Position numbers and translations under genes: made by a program
Assembly (NCBI RefSeq): GCF_934277605.1
Contig: NZ_CAKQVD010000001.1
Location: 22,212-86,211 of the forward strand
Length of the DNA: 64,000 bases
Direction: 5' to 3'
Source of the DNA: an uncultured Anaerotignum sp.
GTDB taxonomy: Bacteria; Bacillota; Clostridia; Lachnospirales; Anaerotignaceae
Shown: positions 1 through 8,067 of the stretch, piece after piece
Layout of the letters: every line of letters starts with the position of its first letter
Position numbering within the stretch: position 1 is the stretch's first letter
The notes under the pieces: model-generated
The model's database searches: none
What the model saw: the letters and a program-made list of their open reading frames with translations, nothing else
What the model was told of the DNA's origin: nothing

Positions 1-1159
1 CCACCCAGTTCACAAGGAACGAAACGCCATAGCTTATGACAATCCCAAGAATACCGCCCGAAAAACCGATAAATGCCGCCTCCGTCAAGAACAAGCCCTT
101 GATATCCCTCAGGGATGCCCCGATTACCTTCATAATACCGATTTCCTTCGTGCGTTCATAAATTGCCATAACCATTGTGTTTGTTATGCTGATTGCGGCA
201 ACCACCATGGAAACCGCACCAATCGCACCCAGAACCAAGCGCAGCATACGGGTGGTTTCCTTCATGGCCTCCAATTCATCCGTCAGGCTGGAGGCACGAA
301 AGCCCATGTCCTTGATTTGCTGCTGCACCTGCTGCACATGCTCCATTTCATCCACCTTTACCATCACACGCTGATATTCCTTGGACTTTTGGCGATTGCC
401 GTTGCTGCTTCCGCCATTTTGCTTTTGCTCCCATGCCTGCTTTTCCTTCTGTATCTTCTCCAGCTCTCGAATCGGCATGATGACCGTCCAGCCGTTATTC
501 CCGTCGGCAGACATCTTCCCAACCGCATCCACCTTCACAGGCTTAATGGTTTTGTCTGCGTCCCGTGTGCCGTAACTCCAATCCCATGTCACACCAAGCT
601 TTTCATTCAGCACATCCACCTGCGGTGGCTCGGAGGCATTGCGCATTTCCCAGCTCAGCTTCGGGTTATAAAATTCCACCCCGCCGCCAATCACAATGGC
701 CTTGCTGTCCTCCTCCGATAAGGTGCGTCCATCCTCCACCTGATAGCCCAAGGCGGTCATTGCCCCCGGCTCAATGCCGATAAAGCTTGCATCCGCCATG
801 TATTTTCCTGCTGTCAGGTAAAGATAATCCTCAAGCACGGGCGAAACCGCCTGCACATACTCCATCTGGCGAAAGCTGTCCGCCGCCTGTGCGTTCAGCT
901 CGCCCTCCTTTTTCTGCTGCTTCATGGAATCCGTTTCCTCGTCATACTGCATCCCGCCACCGGGGTATACATCAATCACTTGCAGGCTTCCCCAGCTTTC
1001 CAGCTGGCTTGCAAAGCCCCTGTTCATGCCAATGCCGATGGAAACCATCACAACAATGGAGGCCGTCCCAATCACAACCCCAAGCACCGTCAGAAATGTT
1101 CGGAGCCTTCGCTTCCAAAGGTTACGCAGTGCCATATCAATCATGTCACGTTTGTTCAT
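1..1159 (-). CDS. MacB/FtsX-type ABC transporter permease (3' part missing)
   Basis: The frame opens with an ATG at 1159 (MNKRDMIDMALRNLWKRRLR) and stays open to the window edge, so the C-terminus is missing. The N-terminus shows the usual MacB layout: a basic cytoplasmic stretch, a first membrane helix (FLTVLGVVIGTASIVVMVSI), then a long extracytoplasmic region. Near the edge comes the FtsX-domain signature TNTMVMAIYERTKEIGIMKV followed by a second helix. The ATG overlaps the stop of the upstream CARDB-like gene as ATGA, which indicates translational coupling. With the ATPase at 3281-4006 it forms the membrane half of an exporter or mechanotransmission ABC system. The family call is firm. 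The substrate cannot be read from the sequence. Confidence 0.88.
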   Translation of the reverse strand, partial: MNKRDMIDMALRNLWKRRLRTFLTVLGVVIGTASIVVMVSIGIGMNRGFASQLESWGSLQVIDVYPGGGMQYDEETDSMKQQKKEGELNAQAADSFRQMEYVQAVSPVLEDYLYLTAGKYMADASFIGIEPGAMTALGYQVEDGRTLSEEDSKAIVIGGGVEFYNPKLSWEMRNASEPPQVDVLNEKLGVTWDWSYGTRDADKTIKPVKVDAVGKMSADGNNGWTVIMPIRELEKIQKEKQAWEQKQNGGSSNGNRQKSKEYQRVMVKVDEMEHVQQVQQQIKDMGFRASSLTDELEAMKETTRMLRLVLGAIGAVSMVVAAISITNTMVMAIYERTKEIGIMKVIGASLRDIKGLFLTEAAFIGFSGGILGIVISYGVSFLVNWV

Positions 1160-3294
1160 AAGGACATCCCCTCTTTATCATCCTCGTGGATTACCTCTGT
1201 AACCTCCTCTACGAAATCATCGTCAAAATCATCCTCGAAGTCATCCTCGTTGCTCACGCTTTCCGCTGTGCTCTTAGGCGGCTCCTTCTGCTTCTTCACA
1301 AAGAACACCAATGCCCCTGCCAGAATCACCAAAAGGCCAAGCCCAATGGCAATGTGCTTTTTATCCATGTGGCTGTCGGGGCTGTTGTTCTCCGTGTCAT
1401 CCGTCATGGCAGGCTCCGTAACCGTCATAATCATATCCCTGCGCTGCTCCACCGTTTCGCCGCTCGGGTCCTCATAGGAGAAGATAATGCTCACAGGCAC
1501 CTCCCCCGTATCATAAGGCGTAAAGGTTGTTTCAAAATAATCACTGCTGCCGGATTCCATGTTGCCGATATAAGTGCTCTTGTTCTGGCACTCCACGTTT
1601 CCTTCCACCTTAATCATCACGTTGTTCAGGGTAACCTTCCCTGTGTTGTAATAGTTGAAGCCAACCGTTACGGGCATCCCCTGCTCCACGGTTTCGGGAA
1701 TGGTAAAATCGTCAATCTGCAGCTCTGTAACCTGCTTCACATTGATACCCAAAAGCTCTGTTGCGGTATATTCCGTCCCCTTGGCATCCTCATATTCAAA
1801 GTTTACCGTCAGTGTATAGGTTTTCGGCTGTGCCTCCGGCACAACATAAAGCCGCAGTGCCTTGTTCACTGTCCCCTTGGGGCGAATCGCATCAAAATAG
1901 AAGGTGTTACTGCTGTTTACGGGTGTAAAAATATTCCCCGATTTTTGCGTCTCGGTGGAGGTTTCCTCTGCCAAGGTCAAATACATTTTGATATTCTTAA
2001 CCGCCTTTTGCTTATGCGTATTCATCAAGGTCAAATTCAAATCAAATTCCTGCCCTGCCATCACAATCAGCGGATCACAGCTATAATTGCTTACGATGAT
2101 TTTCGGCTTGCTGGCGTTTTCCTCGCCCTCCTTGTTAGGATTGCTGATATTGACCCCCGCAAACTGCTTAAAGGTGGTTTTCGCCGTTCCGCCGGAGGTA
2201 TATTCCACCGTAAACTGAATGGCTTGGTTCTGCGAAGCGGAAGCGGCTGTGCCTGCAAAGGTAAATCTCAGGTGTGCGCTGCTCCCCGGTGCCAAGGACT
2301 GCACGTTTTTCATGCTTGCGGATTTCGGTACAACCGCAGAGCTGTCCACTGCCTCTGCCGTAACCACAATATCCTTTGCGGCCACCGCACCCTGATTCTT
2401 CAAATCAAAGGAAATCGTAAAATTCTGGTTCACGCCATAGGTACCACTCGGCTCACTCATGTTTCGGATTTCCAAATCAGCCCTTCTGCCTGCCACACCG
2501 CCGACATTCACATAAAATTGGTTTGTCTTTTCATATTCCTTGCCGTAGGAATCCCGATATTTCATCTTAATCGCAACGGGATAATTCCCTGCCGCCATAT
2601 CCGCCGATGCAACCAACGGGAACAGGAAGGCTGTGCTGCTGCCCGCAGGCAGCTTGGAAAGCATTTTTGTGTTAAAGCCGCCTGTCAAGCTGATGCCCTC
2701 GGTGGTCAGGTTATCCAAGGAAAGCTCCACCTGATGCATATCCTGTCCGCCTGTGTTTGCCAAGCGTCCGCTCAAGCGTGCGCTGCTGCCGGGGCTCATG
2801 GATTCGGGGGAAAGCTTCATGTCCTTAAACTGAAAGCCCGGTTCCATATCAAAGCCCTTCATTTTCAAATAAATCGTCATATTGCCGCTTTGTGCATTGC
2901 CACTGCGGCTGCTGTAGGTGTAGTCAATGGGAACGCTGTAACTGCGCTCCTGCACATCGCCGTCCACCGTAACCTGCAAGATAACCTGCTTATAGGCATT
3001 TGCACCCAAATCGCCCAAATCACTGCTTCCCTGCAGCTTTACACGAAACGGCGCCACACCGGAGGGAACTCTCGGCTGAATCGTAACATTCTCCGCCGTT
3101 CCCGTTCCTTTGTTTTTTACCTGTAACTCAATTTTTGTTGTCTTTCCTGCCTCAACCTCATAAACACCGTCACCGCTGATGATGATGTTGCCCTGTCCGT
3201 CATCCGCAAGCCCCGTTGTCCATGAGCCTGCCGCTAAGGAAAACACCATTGCCAATGTCAATAAACGCTGTATCCACTTCTTATTCATACGCAT
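1156..3294 (-). CDS. Secreted, membrane-anchored CARDB/COG1361-like protein of an ABC operon
   Basis: The 712-residue protein starts with a basic region and a hydrophobic signal peptide (RLLTLAMVFSLAAGSW). Several immunoglobulin-like beta modules follow, of the CARDB/NEW3 sort, recognisable by recurring phrases such as VKNKGTGTAENV, LKNQGAVAAKDIVV and YYNTGKVTLNNV. A single C-terminal membrane helix (IAIGLGLLVILAGALVFFV) leads to a short cytoplasmic tail very rich in Asp and Glu. The gene sits between the ATPase (14-bp overlap) and the permease (ATGA overlap), so it is almost certainly a subunit. It occupies the place that the MacA adaptor takes in MacAB systems. A second ATG at 3288 is an alternative start. 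The domain family is inferred from pattern; the function is unknown. Confidence 0.8.
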   Translation of the reverse strand: MRMNKKWIQRLLTLAMVFSLAAGSWTTGLADDGQGNIIISGDGVYEVEAGKTTKIELQVKNKGTGTAENVTIQPRVPSGVAPFRVKLQGSSDLGDLGANAYKQVILQVTVDGDVQERSYSVPIDYTYSSRSGNAQSGNMTIYLKMKGFDMEPGFQFKDMKLSPESMSPGSSARLSGRLANTGGQDMHQVELSLDNLTTEGISLTGGFNTKMLSKLPAGSSTAFLFPLVASADMAAGNYPVAIKMKYRDSYGKEYEKTNQFYVNVGGVAGRRADLEIRNMSEPSGTYGVNQNFTISFDLKNQGAVAAKDIVVTAEAVDSSAVVPKSASMKNVQSLAPGSSAHLRFTFAGTAASASQNQAIQFTVEYTSGGTAKTTFKQFAGVNISNPNKEGEENASKPKIIVSNYSCDPLIVMAGQEFDLNLTLMNTHKQKAVKNIKMYLTLAEETSTETQKSGNIFTPVNSSNTFYFDAIRPKGTVNKALRLYVVPEAQPKTYTLTVNFEYEDAKGTEYTATELLGINVKQVTELQIDDFTIPETVEQGMPVTVGFNYYNTGKVTLNNVMIKVEGNVECQNKSTYIGNMESGSSDYFETTFTPYDTGEVPVSIIFSYEDPSGETVEQRRDMIMTVTEPAMTDDTENNSPDSHMDKKHIAIGLGLLVILAGALVFFVKKQKEPPKSTAESVSNEDDFEDDFDDDFVEEVTEVIHEDDKEGMSL

Positions 3295-4006
3295 GCTCCT
3301 CTACTCCCCTTATTCGCTTTTGAATCTTTTCAATCCTTCCATCCTGCAGCACGATAATGCGGTCGGCATATTCTGCCAATTCCTGATCGTGCGTCACAAT
3401 AACCAAGGTTTGATGATTTTTTTGTGCCATGCCTGTAATCAAATCCATCATTTCATAGGTCGTTTTTGTGTCCAGATTTCCTGTCGGCTCATCCGCAAAA
3501 ACCACAGGCGGCTGATTGACAAATGCCCTTGCAATGCTGACTCTTTGCTGCTGCCCGCCGCTCATTTCAAACGGCTTGTGCTTGGCACGGTCTGCCAAGC
3601 CGACCGCCTCCAGCATTTCCATGGCCTTCTCCGTCCGCTCCTTTATGGGAACCCCCTTAAAAATCAGCGGCAAAGTCACATTTTCCAATGCCGTTAGGGT
3701 TGGCAGCAAATGATAGGACTGAAACACAAAGCCGACATATTGCCTGCGAAAATCCGCCAGTTGATCCTCATTCATTCGCTCAATATGCTTATTATGAAAC
3801 AGGATTTTCCCCTCCGTTGGCTTTTCCAATCCCGCAATCAGATTCAACAGCGTTGATTTGCCCGAACCGGATTTCCCAAACAAGCAGCAAACCTCCTCCT
3901 TGTGGATATTCAGCGAAACGTTATCCACCGCATGAATGGCTTCGTTCCCCATCTGAAAGACCTTCGTCACGTTTCGGATACGAATGATGTTTTCCGCCAC
4001 GGACAC
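3281..4006 (-). CDS. ABC transporter ATP-binding protein, MacB/LolD subfamily
   Basis: This is a nucleotide-binding subunit of about 241 residues that drives the permease at 1-1159. It has Walker A GKSGSGKS, the Q-loop region FVFQSYHLLPTLTALENV, the signature MSGGQQQR, Walker B VVFADEPTGNLD and the switch histidine in VIVTHD. This motif set is typical of the LolD/MacB/FtsE class. The frame is open upstream to an ATG at 4063, but that ATG has no ribosome binding site. AGGAGG lies 6 nt before a GTG at 4006, and another GTG is at 4000, so I take GTG 4006 as the start. Its 3' end overlaps the CARDB-like gene by 14 bp. It is first in the three-gene operon. Confidence 0.9.
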   Translation of the reverse strand: MSVAENIIRIRNVTKVFQMGNEAIHAVDNVSLNIHKEEVCCLFGKSGSGKSTLLNLIAGLEKPTEGKILFHNKHIERMNEDQLADFRRQYVGFVFQSYHLLPTLTALENVTLPLIFKGVPIKERTEKAMEMLEAVGLADRAKHKPFEMSGGQQQRVSIARAFVNQPPVVFADEPTGNLDTKTTYEMMDLITGMAQKNHQTLVIVTHDQELAEYADRIIVLQDGRIEKIQKRIRGVEEHAYE

Positions 4007-4132
4007 TCCTCCCCTCCTTACAGATATTCCTATCCGTTTTGTAGATTTTTTATCTGTCTCCATAGTACCATAGAGTTGTTACAAAAAAAATAACCTATTT
4101 CTTACATTTTTCTTAATCTGATTTTAAAAATC

Positions 4133-4161
4133 AAAAAAAGCTCCGAGCCTATGCCCAGAGC
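4133..4161 (-). terminator. Rho-independent terminator after hflX
   Basis: On the minus strand a G+C-rich hairpin (arms 4140-4148 and 4153-4161, with G-U pairs) is followed by seven T. It lies 9 bp past the hflX stop and would also separate hflX from the ABC operon downstream. Confidence 0.75.
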
Positions 4162-4169
4162 CATTTCTT

Positions 4170-5453
4170 TTATTCATTCACTATAAATTTTTCCAGTCTG
4201 TTTGCGGATTCCTCATCCACATAAACCTCCAGCAAAACGCCCTCTGCGGTATGCTCCTCTCGGATGATTTCACATCTGCCGTGAATCCACCCAATCAGGC
4301 TGCCCTCCGTATAAGGCACCAATGCCGTCACGGATTTCCGAAAGCTTTGCAGCAGCTTTTCCACACGCTCCAAAAGCAGCTCCATGCCGTCTCCCTGTGC
4401 AGCGGAAACCTGCACAATATCTCTTGCCATGGCATCCATCGGCAAGGGCAGCTCCACCTCCTTGTCCATTTTGTTGAAAACCGTAATCACAGGGGTATCC
4501 GCGCAGCCCAAGGAGCGCAGTGTTTCATAAACCACCTGCATATACTCTGCTCTGTTTGCATCGGAGGCATCCACAACGTGCAGCAAAACATCGGCATACT
4601 GCAGCTCCTCCAGTGTTGCACGGAAGGCCTGCACCAAATGGTGCGGCAGCTTTTGGATAAAGCCGACCGTATCTGTCAAAAACACCTCCGAGCCGCCGGG
4701 CAGTGCAATTTTTCTTGTGGTTGTATCCAGTGTCGCAAAAAGCTTATCCTCCGCCAAAACGCCTGCATCCGAAAGCCTGTTCAAAATCGTGGATTTGCCC
4801 GCATTGGTATAGCCCACCAAGGAAATGACGGGTGTCCCCTTTTTCCTTCTTTGTGTGCGAAGCAGCTCTCTGTGGGTGCGGATTTCCTGCGCATCCTTGT
4901 TCAGCTCTGCAATCCGCTCCTTGATATAACGTCTGTCCGTCTCCAGCTTTTTTTCCCCGGGACCTCTTGTGCCGATGCCGCCGCCCAGTCGGGACATAGA
5001 CGCACCCATGCCCGTCAATCTGGAAAGCCGATATTTCAGCTGTGCCAGCTCCACCTGAATCTTCCCTTCGCCCGATAAGGCTCTTGCCGCAAAAATATCC
5101 AGAATCACAATCGTTCTGTCCATCACCTTTGTGCCAAGCATTTGCTCCAAATTCCGCAGCTGTGCGGGGGAAAGCTCATCATCGCAGACAATCCCCGTTG
5201 CGCCGTATGCCTGCACCATCGCACGCAGCTCCTCAATCTTCCCTGTGCCGAGATAATGTCCGGGGTGTACCCGCTCCCTTTTTTGCACAGAGCGAGCCAC
5301 CGCCGTCGCCCCTGCGGTTTTTACCAATTCCTCCAGCTCATCCAAGCAGGCCTCGGTATCCATGGCAGAGCGGCTGTTTCTTTCATCCATCTCCACTGCC
5401 ACAAGGATCACACGTTCCTCCACCTCATTCAGCTCATGTAACTCTTTCGCCAT
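4170..5453 (-). CDS. hflX: HflX ribosome-associated GTPase
   Basis: This 427-residue protein belongs to the HflX branch of the OBG-HflX GTPases, which bind the large ribosomal subunit and rescue or split stalled ribosomes. The N-terminal domain contains HPGHYLGTGKIEEL. It is followed by the glycine-rich linker MSRLGGGIGTRGPGEKKLE and the G domain with G1 GYTNAGKST, G3 DTVGFI and G4 NKMD. A C-terminal extension follows. Length and domain order match the family. It starts 1 nt after the dapF stop, so the two genes are cotranscribed, and a terminator follows at 4133-4161. Confidence 0.95.
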   Translation of the reverse strand: MAKELHELNEVEERVILVAVEMDERNSRSAMDTEACLDELEELVKTAGATAVARSVQKRERVHPGHYLGTGKIEELRAMVQAYGATGIVCDDELSPAQLRNLEQMLGTKVMDRTIVILDIFAARALSGEGKIQVELAQLKYRLSRLTGMGASMSRLGGGIGTRGPGEKKLETDRRYIKERIAELNKDAQEIRTHRELLRTQRRKKGTPVISLVGYTNAGKSTILNRLSDAGVLAEDKLFATLDTTTRKIALPGGSEVFLTDTVGFIQKLPHHLVQAFRATLEELQYADVLLHVVDASDANRAEYMQVVYETLRSLGCADTPVITVFNKMDKEVELPLPMDAMARDIVQVSAAQGDGMELLLERVEKLLQSFRKSVTALVPYTEGSLIGWIHGRCEIIREEHTAEGVLLEVYVDEESANRLEKFIVNE

Positions 5454-5454
5454 G

Positions 5455-6303
5455 TTATACCTCCCGCAGCCATTCTCCGTCGAAGGAAAATTCCGCAGGC
5501 CCCGTCATATAAACATGGTTGTCCTCCGTCTTCCATTCAATCGTCAATGTGCCGCCAATCAATTCCACATCCACTGTTCTGCCTGTTTTCCCGTTCAAAA
5601 CACAAGCCACCGCCGTTGCGCTTGCCCCGGTGCCGCACGCCCATGTTTCGCCGCTGCCACGCTCCCAAACACGCATTTTCACATGGCTGTCATCCACAAT
5701 CTCCACAAATTCCGTATTCACCTGCTCCGGAAACATCGGATGCACCTCACAAAGCCTGCCGTATTGCTCAACGGGATATTCCATCACGTTCTCCACAAAG
5801 GTAACTGCGTGCGGATTGCCCATGGAAACACAGGTAAAATCAAAATTCCGATCCAAAAGCTCCACCGTTTCGCCAATCACAGGATGCTTTTCGCTGACCA
5901 CAGGGATTTGCGCCGCCTCCAAAACAGGCTCTCCCATATCCACAGTCACACTCTGCACAATGCCGTCTGCAACGTGCAGCTCCAAATATTTCATGCCGCC
6001 CAAGGTTTCCAGTGCAACCGTTGTTTTCTGCGTCAGCCCTCTTTCGTAAACATATTTGCCGACACAGCGGGAGGCATTGCCGCACATCTTCCCCTCAGAG
6101 CCATCCAGATTGAACATTCTCATGCGGAAATCGCCTGTTTCGGAGGGCAAAATCAAAACCAGCCCATCCGAGCCAACCCCAAAATGCCGCTCACTCATGG
6201 CGATTGCCAGCTTTTCGGGGTTTTCCACCGTTTCCTCAAAGCAATTTATGTAAATATAATCATTTCCGCAGCCCTGCATTTTCGTAAAACGCATTTTCCT
6301 CAC
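5455..6303 (-). CDS. dapF: Diaminopimelate epimerase
   Basis: The enzyme converts LL- to meso-diaminopimelate for lysine and peptidoglycan synthesis. The 282-residue protein has the N-terminal [11 protein letters not shown] substrate loop and both catalytic-cysteine motifs. The first is [10 protein letters not shown] (near residue 76) and the second is WACGTGASA (near residue 220). Length is normal. The ATG is preceded by GGAGTGAGG. hflX follows 1 nt later. A weak hairpin at 6332-6351 separates it from the DUF378 gene upstream, and I see no convincing separate promoter, so read-through is likely. Confidence 0.95.
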   Translation of the reverse strand: MRKMRFTKMQGCGNDYIYINCFEETVENPEKLAIAMSERHFGVGSDGLVLILPSETGDFRMRMFNLDGSEGKMCGNASRCVGKYVYERGLTQKTTVALETLGGMKYLELHVADGIVQSVTVDMGEPVLEAAQIPVVSEKHPVIGETVELLDRNFDFTCVSMGNPHAVTFVENVMEYPVEQYGRLCEVHPMFPEQVNTEFVEIVDDSHVKMRVWERGSGETWACGTGASATAVACVLNGKTGRTVDVELIGGTLTIEWKTEDNHVYMTGPAEFSFDGEWLREV

Positions 6304-6331
6304 TCCTTCTCTTTCTTCGCCTTTTGTATGT

Positions 6332-6351
6332 AAAACGGGCGAAAATGCCCG
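6332..6351 (-). terminator. Weak terminator-like hairpin after the DUF378 gene
   Basis: On the minus strand a 5-bp CGGGC/GCCCG stem with a 6-nt loop is followed by only four T. It could reduce, but probably not stop, transcription into dapF. Confidence 0.4.
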
Positions 6352-6363
6352 CCTTTTCCTTTG

Positions 6364-6588
6364 TCACTGCTTTGTCCGCTTCATCTGCGGCTCCTCCCCG
6401 ATGGAGTGGTATAGGGTCAGGCACCACAGGCCCGCCAGCCCCACCAGAGCAAAAATCACTCTTGCCACCCAAAACAGACCGCCATGAAAAAGGGTTGTCA
6501 CCAAATCGAAGCCGAACAATCCGATCAGCCCCCAGTTCAGCGCACCGATTACCACCAAGGTCAGCGCAATCATGCTTGTTGTTTTCAT
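6364..6588 (-). CDS. DUF378 family small membrane protein
   Basis: The product is a 74-residue protein with two predicted membrane helices. The first half, ALTLVVIGALNWGLIGLF, carries the NWGLIG signature of DUF378 (YuzA-like proteins). The second helix is WVARVIFALVGLAGLWCLTL. The function of the family is not established. The start has an AAGGAGG site upstream. It lies alone between the M16 peptidase gene and dapF, on the same strand. Confidence 0.85.
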   Translation of the reverse strand: MKTTSMIALTLVVIGALNWGLIGLFGFDLVTTLFHGGLFWVARVIFALVGLAGLWCLTLYHSIGEEPQMKRTKQ

Positions 6589-6656
6589 TTATATTCCTCC
6601 TTAGCTGCAAAATTCGGTATTCTCCGTATTCATAGTATCTCTAAGGAGTGCCTTTT

Positions 6657-7922
6657 TTATTTAAAAATTTTTTCCACCAAAGCGCCGAAGTCATTTCCCT
6701 TCAGATTGCCCACCGCAGAATAGCTGATTTTTTCGGGGCGCAGCACCTCTCTTGCCACCGCAAGCACATCTGTCGCCGTCACTGCCTCAATCTGTGCAAT
6801 CACATCCTCCGTTTCCTGCACCTCTCCACGCAGCAGCAGGGAAGCGCCTGCCGAAGTCATGCGGTTCAGCGTGCTTTCCGTCCCAATGATGAAATTGGAA
6901 ATCATTTGCTCCTTCGTAACGGCAATCAGATCCTCGGGAAAGGCCTCCGCCGTCACGTCACGCAATTCCTCCGCAATCAATGTAAACACCCGCTCCGTCT
7001 GGTTGGGGTTCATGCTTGCGCAAATCGTAAAAAGCCCCGTATCCGCAAACGCAGTGGTATAGCTATAAATGGAATAGGTCAGCCCGTTTTCCTCACGAAT
7101 TTTCTGGAACAGGCGAGAGCTCATGCCGCCGCCAAAAAGGGTGTTGAAAATTGCCATGGCATATTTCTGCGGATGCTCCCGATATAAGCCGGGGAAGGCA
7201 AGGCAGATATGCACCTGCTCAATGTCCTTTTCCCGCTCCACCTGCGAAATGCGATAGGCCGCAGTCGTGTCATGCTGCACAAAGGGGGTTTCCCGTTTCC
7301 AGCCGCCCAAGGCTTCATTCAGCCTTTCCAGCATTTCCGCAATCTCGAAATTCCCTGCCACAGAAAGCACAATGTTCTCCTGATGATACTTCCTTTCGTA
7401 ATACGCCCGAATGAAATTCGCATCAAAGGCGGCAATCGTTTCCTCCGTCCCCAATATCGGCATCCCTAAAGAGGAATCTCTCCAAATGGCATCCTGCAAG
7501 GCATCATGCACCAGCTCCTCCGGCGCATCCTCATACATATAGATTTCCTCTGTAATCACATTGCGCTCCTTCTGCACCTCTCCCTCCGCAAGCAAGGGGT
7601 GCAGCAGCATATCACTCATCACATCTAACGCACGGTCCATATGCTTATCCAGCACTCGTGTGTGATAGCAGGTGTATTCCTTCGTTGTGTATGCGTTAAT
7701 CTGTCCGCCGAGGGCATCCATTTCCTCCGCAATCTGCCTTGCGGTGCGGCTTTCCGTCCCCTTAAACATCATATGCTCAATGTAATGCGATACACCGTTT
7801 TCCCAAGGCTGTTCATTCCGAGAGCCGTTTTTCACCCAAATCCCGAAGGAAATGCTGCGCACATAGGGAATGGCCTCCAAAGCAACCCTTATGCCGTTGT
7901 CCAGTGTTCTGATTATAACCAT
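6657..7922 (-). CDS. M16 family (insulinase-like) zinc peptidase
   Basis: This is a 421-residue single-copy M16 peptidase related to mitochondrial processing peptidase and bacterial PqqL/YmxG. The inverted zinc motif HxxEH is present as HYIEH near residue 47. The downstream glutamate region is VITEEIYMYED, and the C-terminal half carries the usual M16 domain with GGGMSSRLFQKIREE. YmxG-type genes commonly follow pnp in Firmicutes, as here. The start ATG at 7922 has AGGAGAG upstream. Substrate is unknown. A terminator at 8005-8054 separates it from pnp, so some expression may be read-through. Confidence 0.9.
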   Translation of the reverse strand: MVIIRTLDNGIRVALEAIPYVRSISFGIWVKNGSRNEQPWENGVSHYIEHMMFKGTESRTARQIAEEMDALGGQINAYTTKEYTCYHTRVLDKHMDRALDVMSDMLLHPLLAEGEVQKERNVITEEIYMYEDAPEELVHDALQDAIWRDSSLGMPILGTEETIAAFDANFIRAYYERKYHQENIVLSVAGNFEIAEMLERLNEALGGWKRETPFVQHDTTAAYRISQVEREKDIEQVHICLAFPGLYREHPQKYAMAIFNTLFGGGMSSRLFQKIREENGLTYSIYSYTTAFADTGLFTICASMNPNQTERVFTLIAEELRDVTAEAFPEDLIAVTKEQMISNFIIGTESTLNRMTSAGASLLLRGEVQETEDVIAQIEAVTATDVLAVAREVLRPEKISYSAVGNLKGNDFGALVEKIFK

Positions 7923-8004
7923 ACCATCTCTCCTAAATCAGATTTCTGTTTCTATCATGGGATAAATTCCAATTTTTATACAGCCCTTCGCCTGTATTTC
8001 TATG

Positions 8005-8054
8005 AAAAAAAGGCAGGAGATTTACAGGCCTACACCTGCAAACAGCCCCTGCCT
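8005..8054 (-). terminator. Rho-independent terminator after pnp
   Basis: On the minus strand the outer arms GGCAGG and CCTGCC enclose an inner GCAGGTGT/ACAGGCCT-type stem, and the structure ends in seven T. It lies 14 bp past the pnp stop. Confidence 0.75.
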
Positions 8055-8067
8055 GCGCTTTTATTGC

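Noticed and set aside
1186..3126. A 646-codon plus-strand frame opposite the CARDB-like gene
   Set aside because: It is shadow coding. The minus-strand frame has a signal peptide, an anchor and coupled neighbours.
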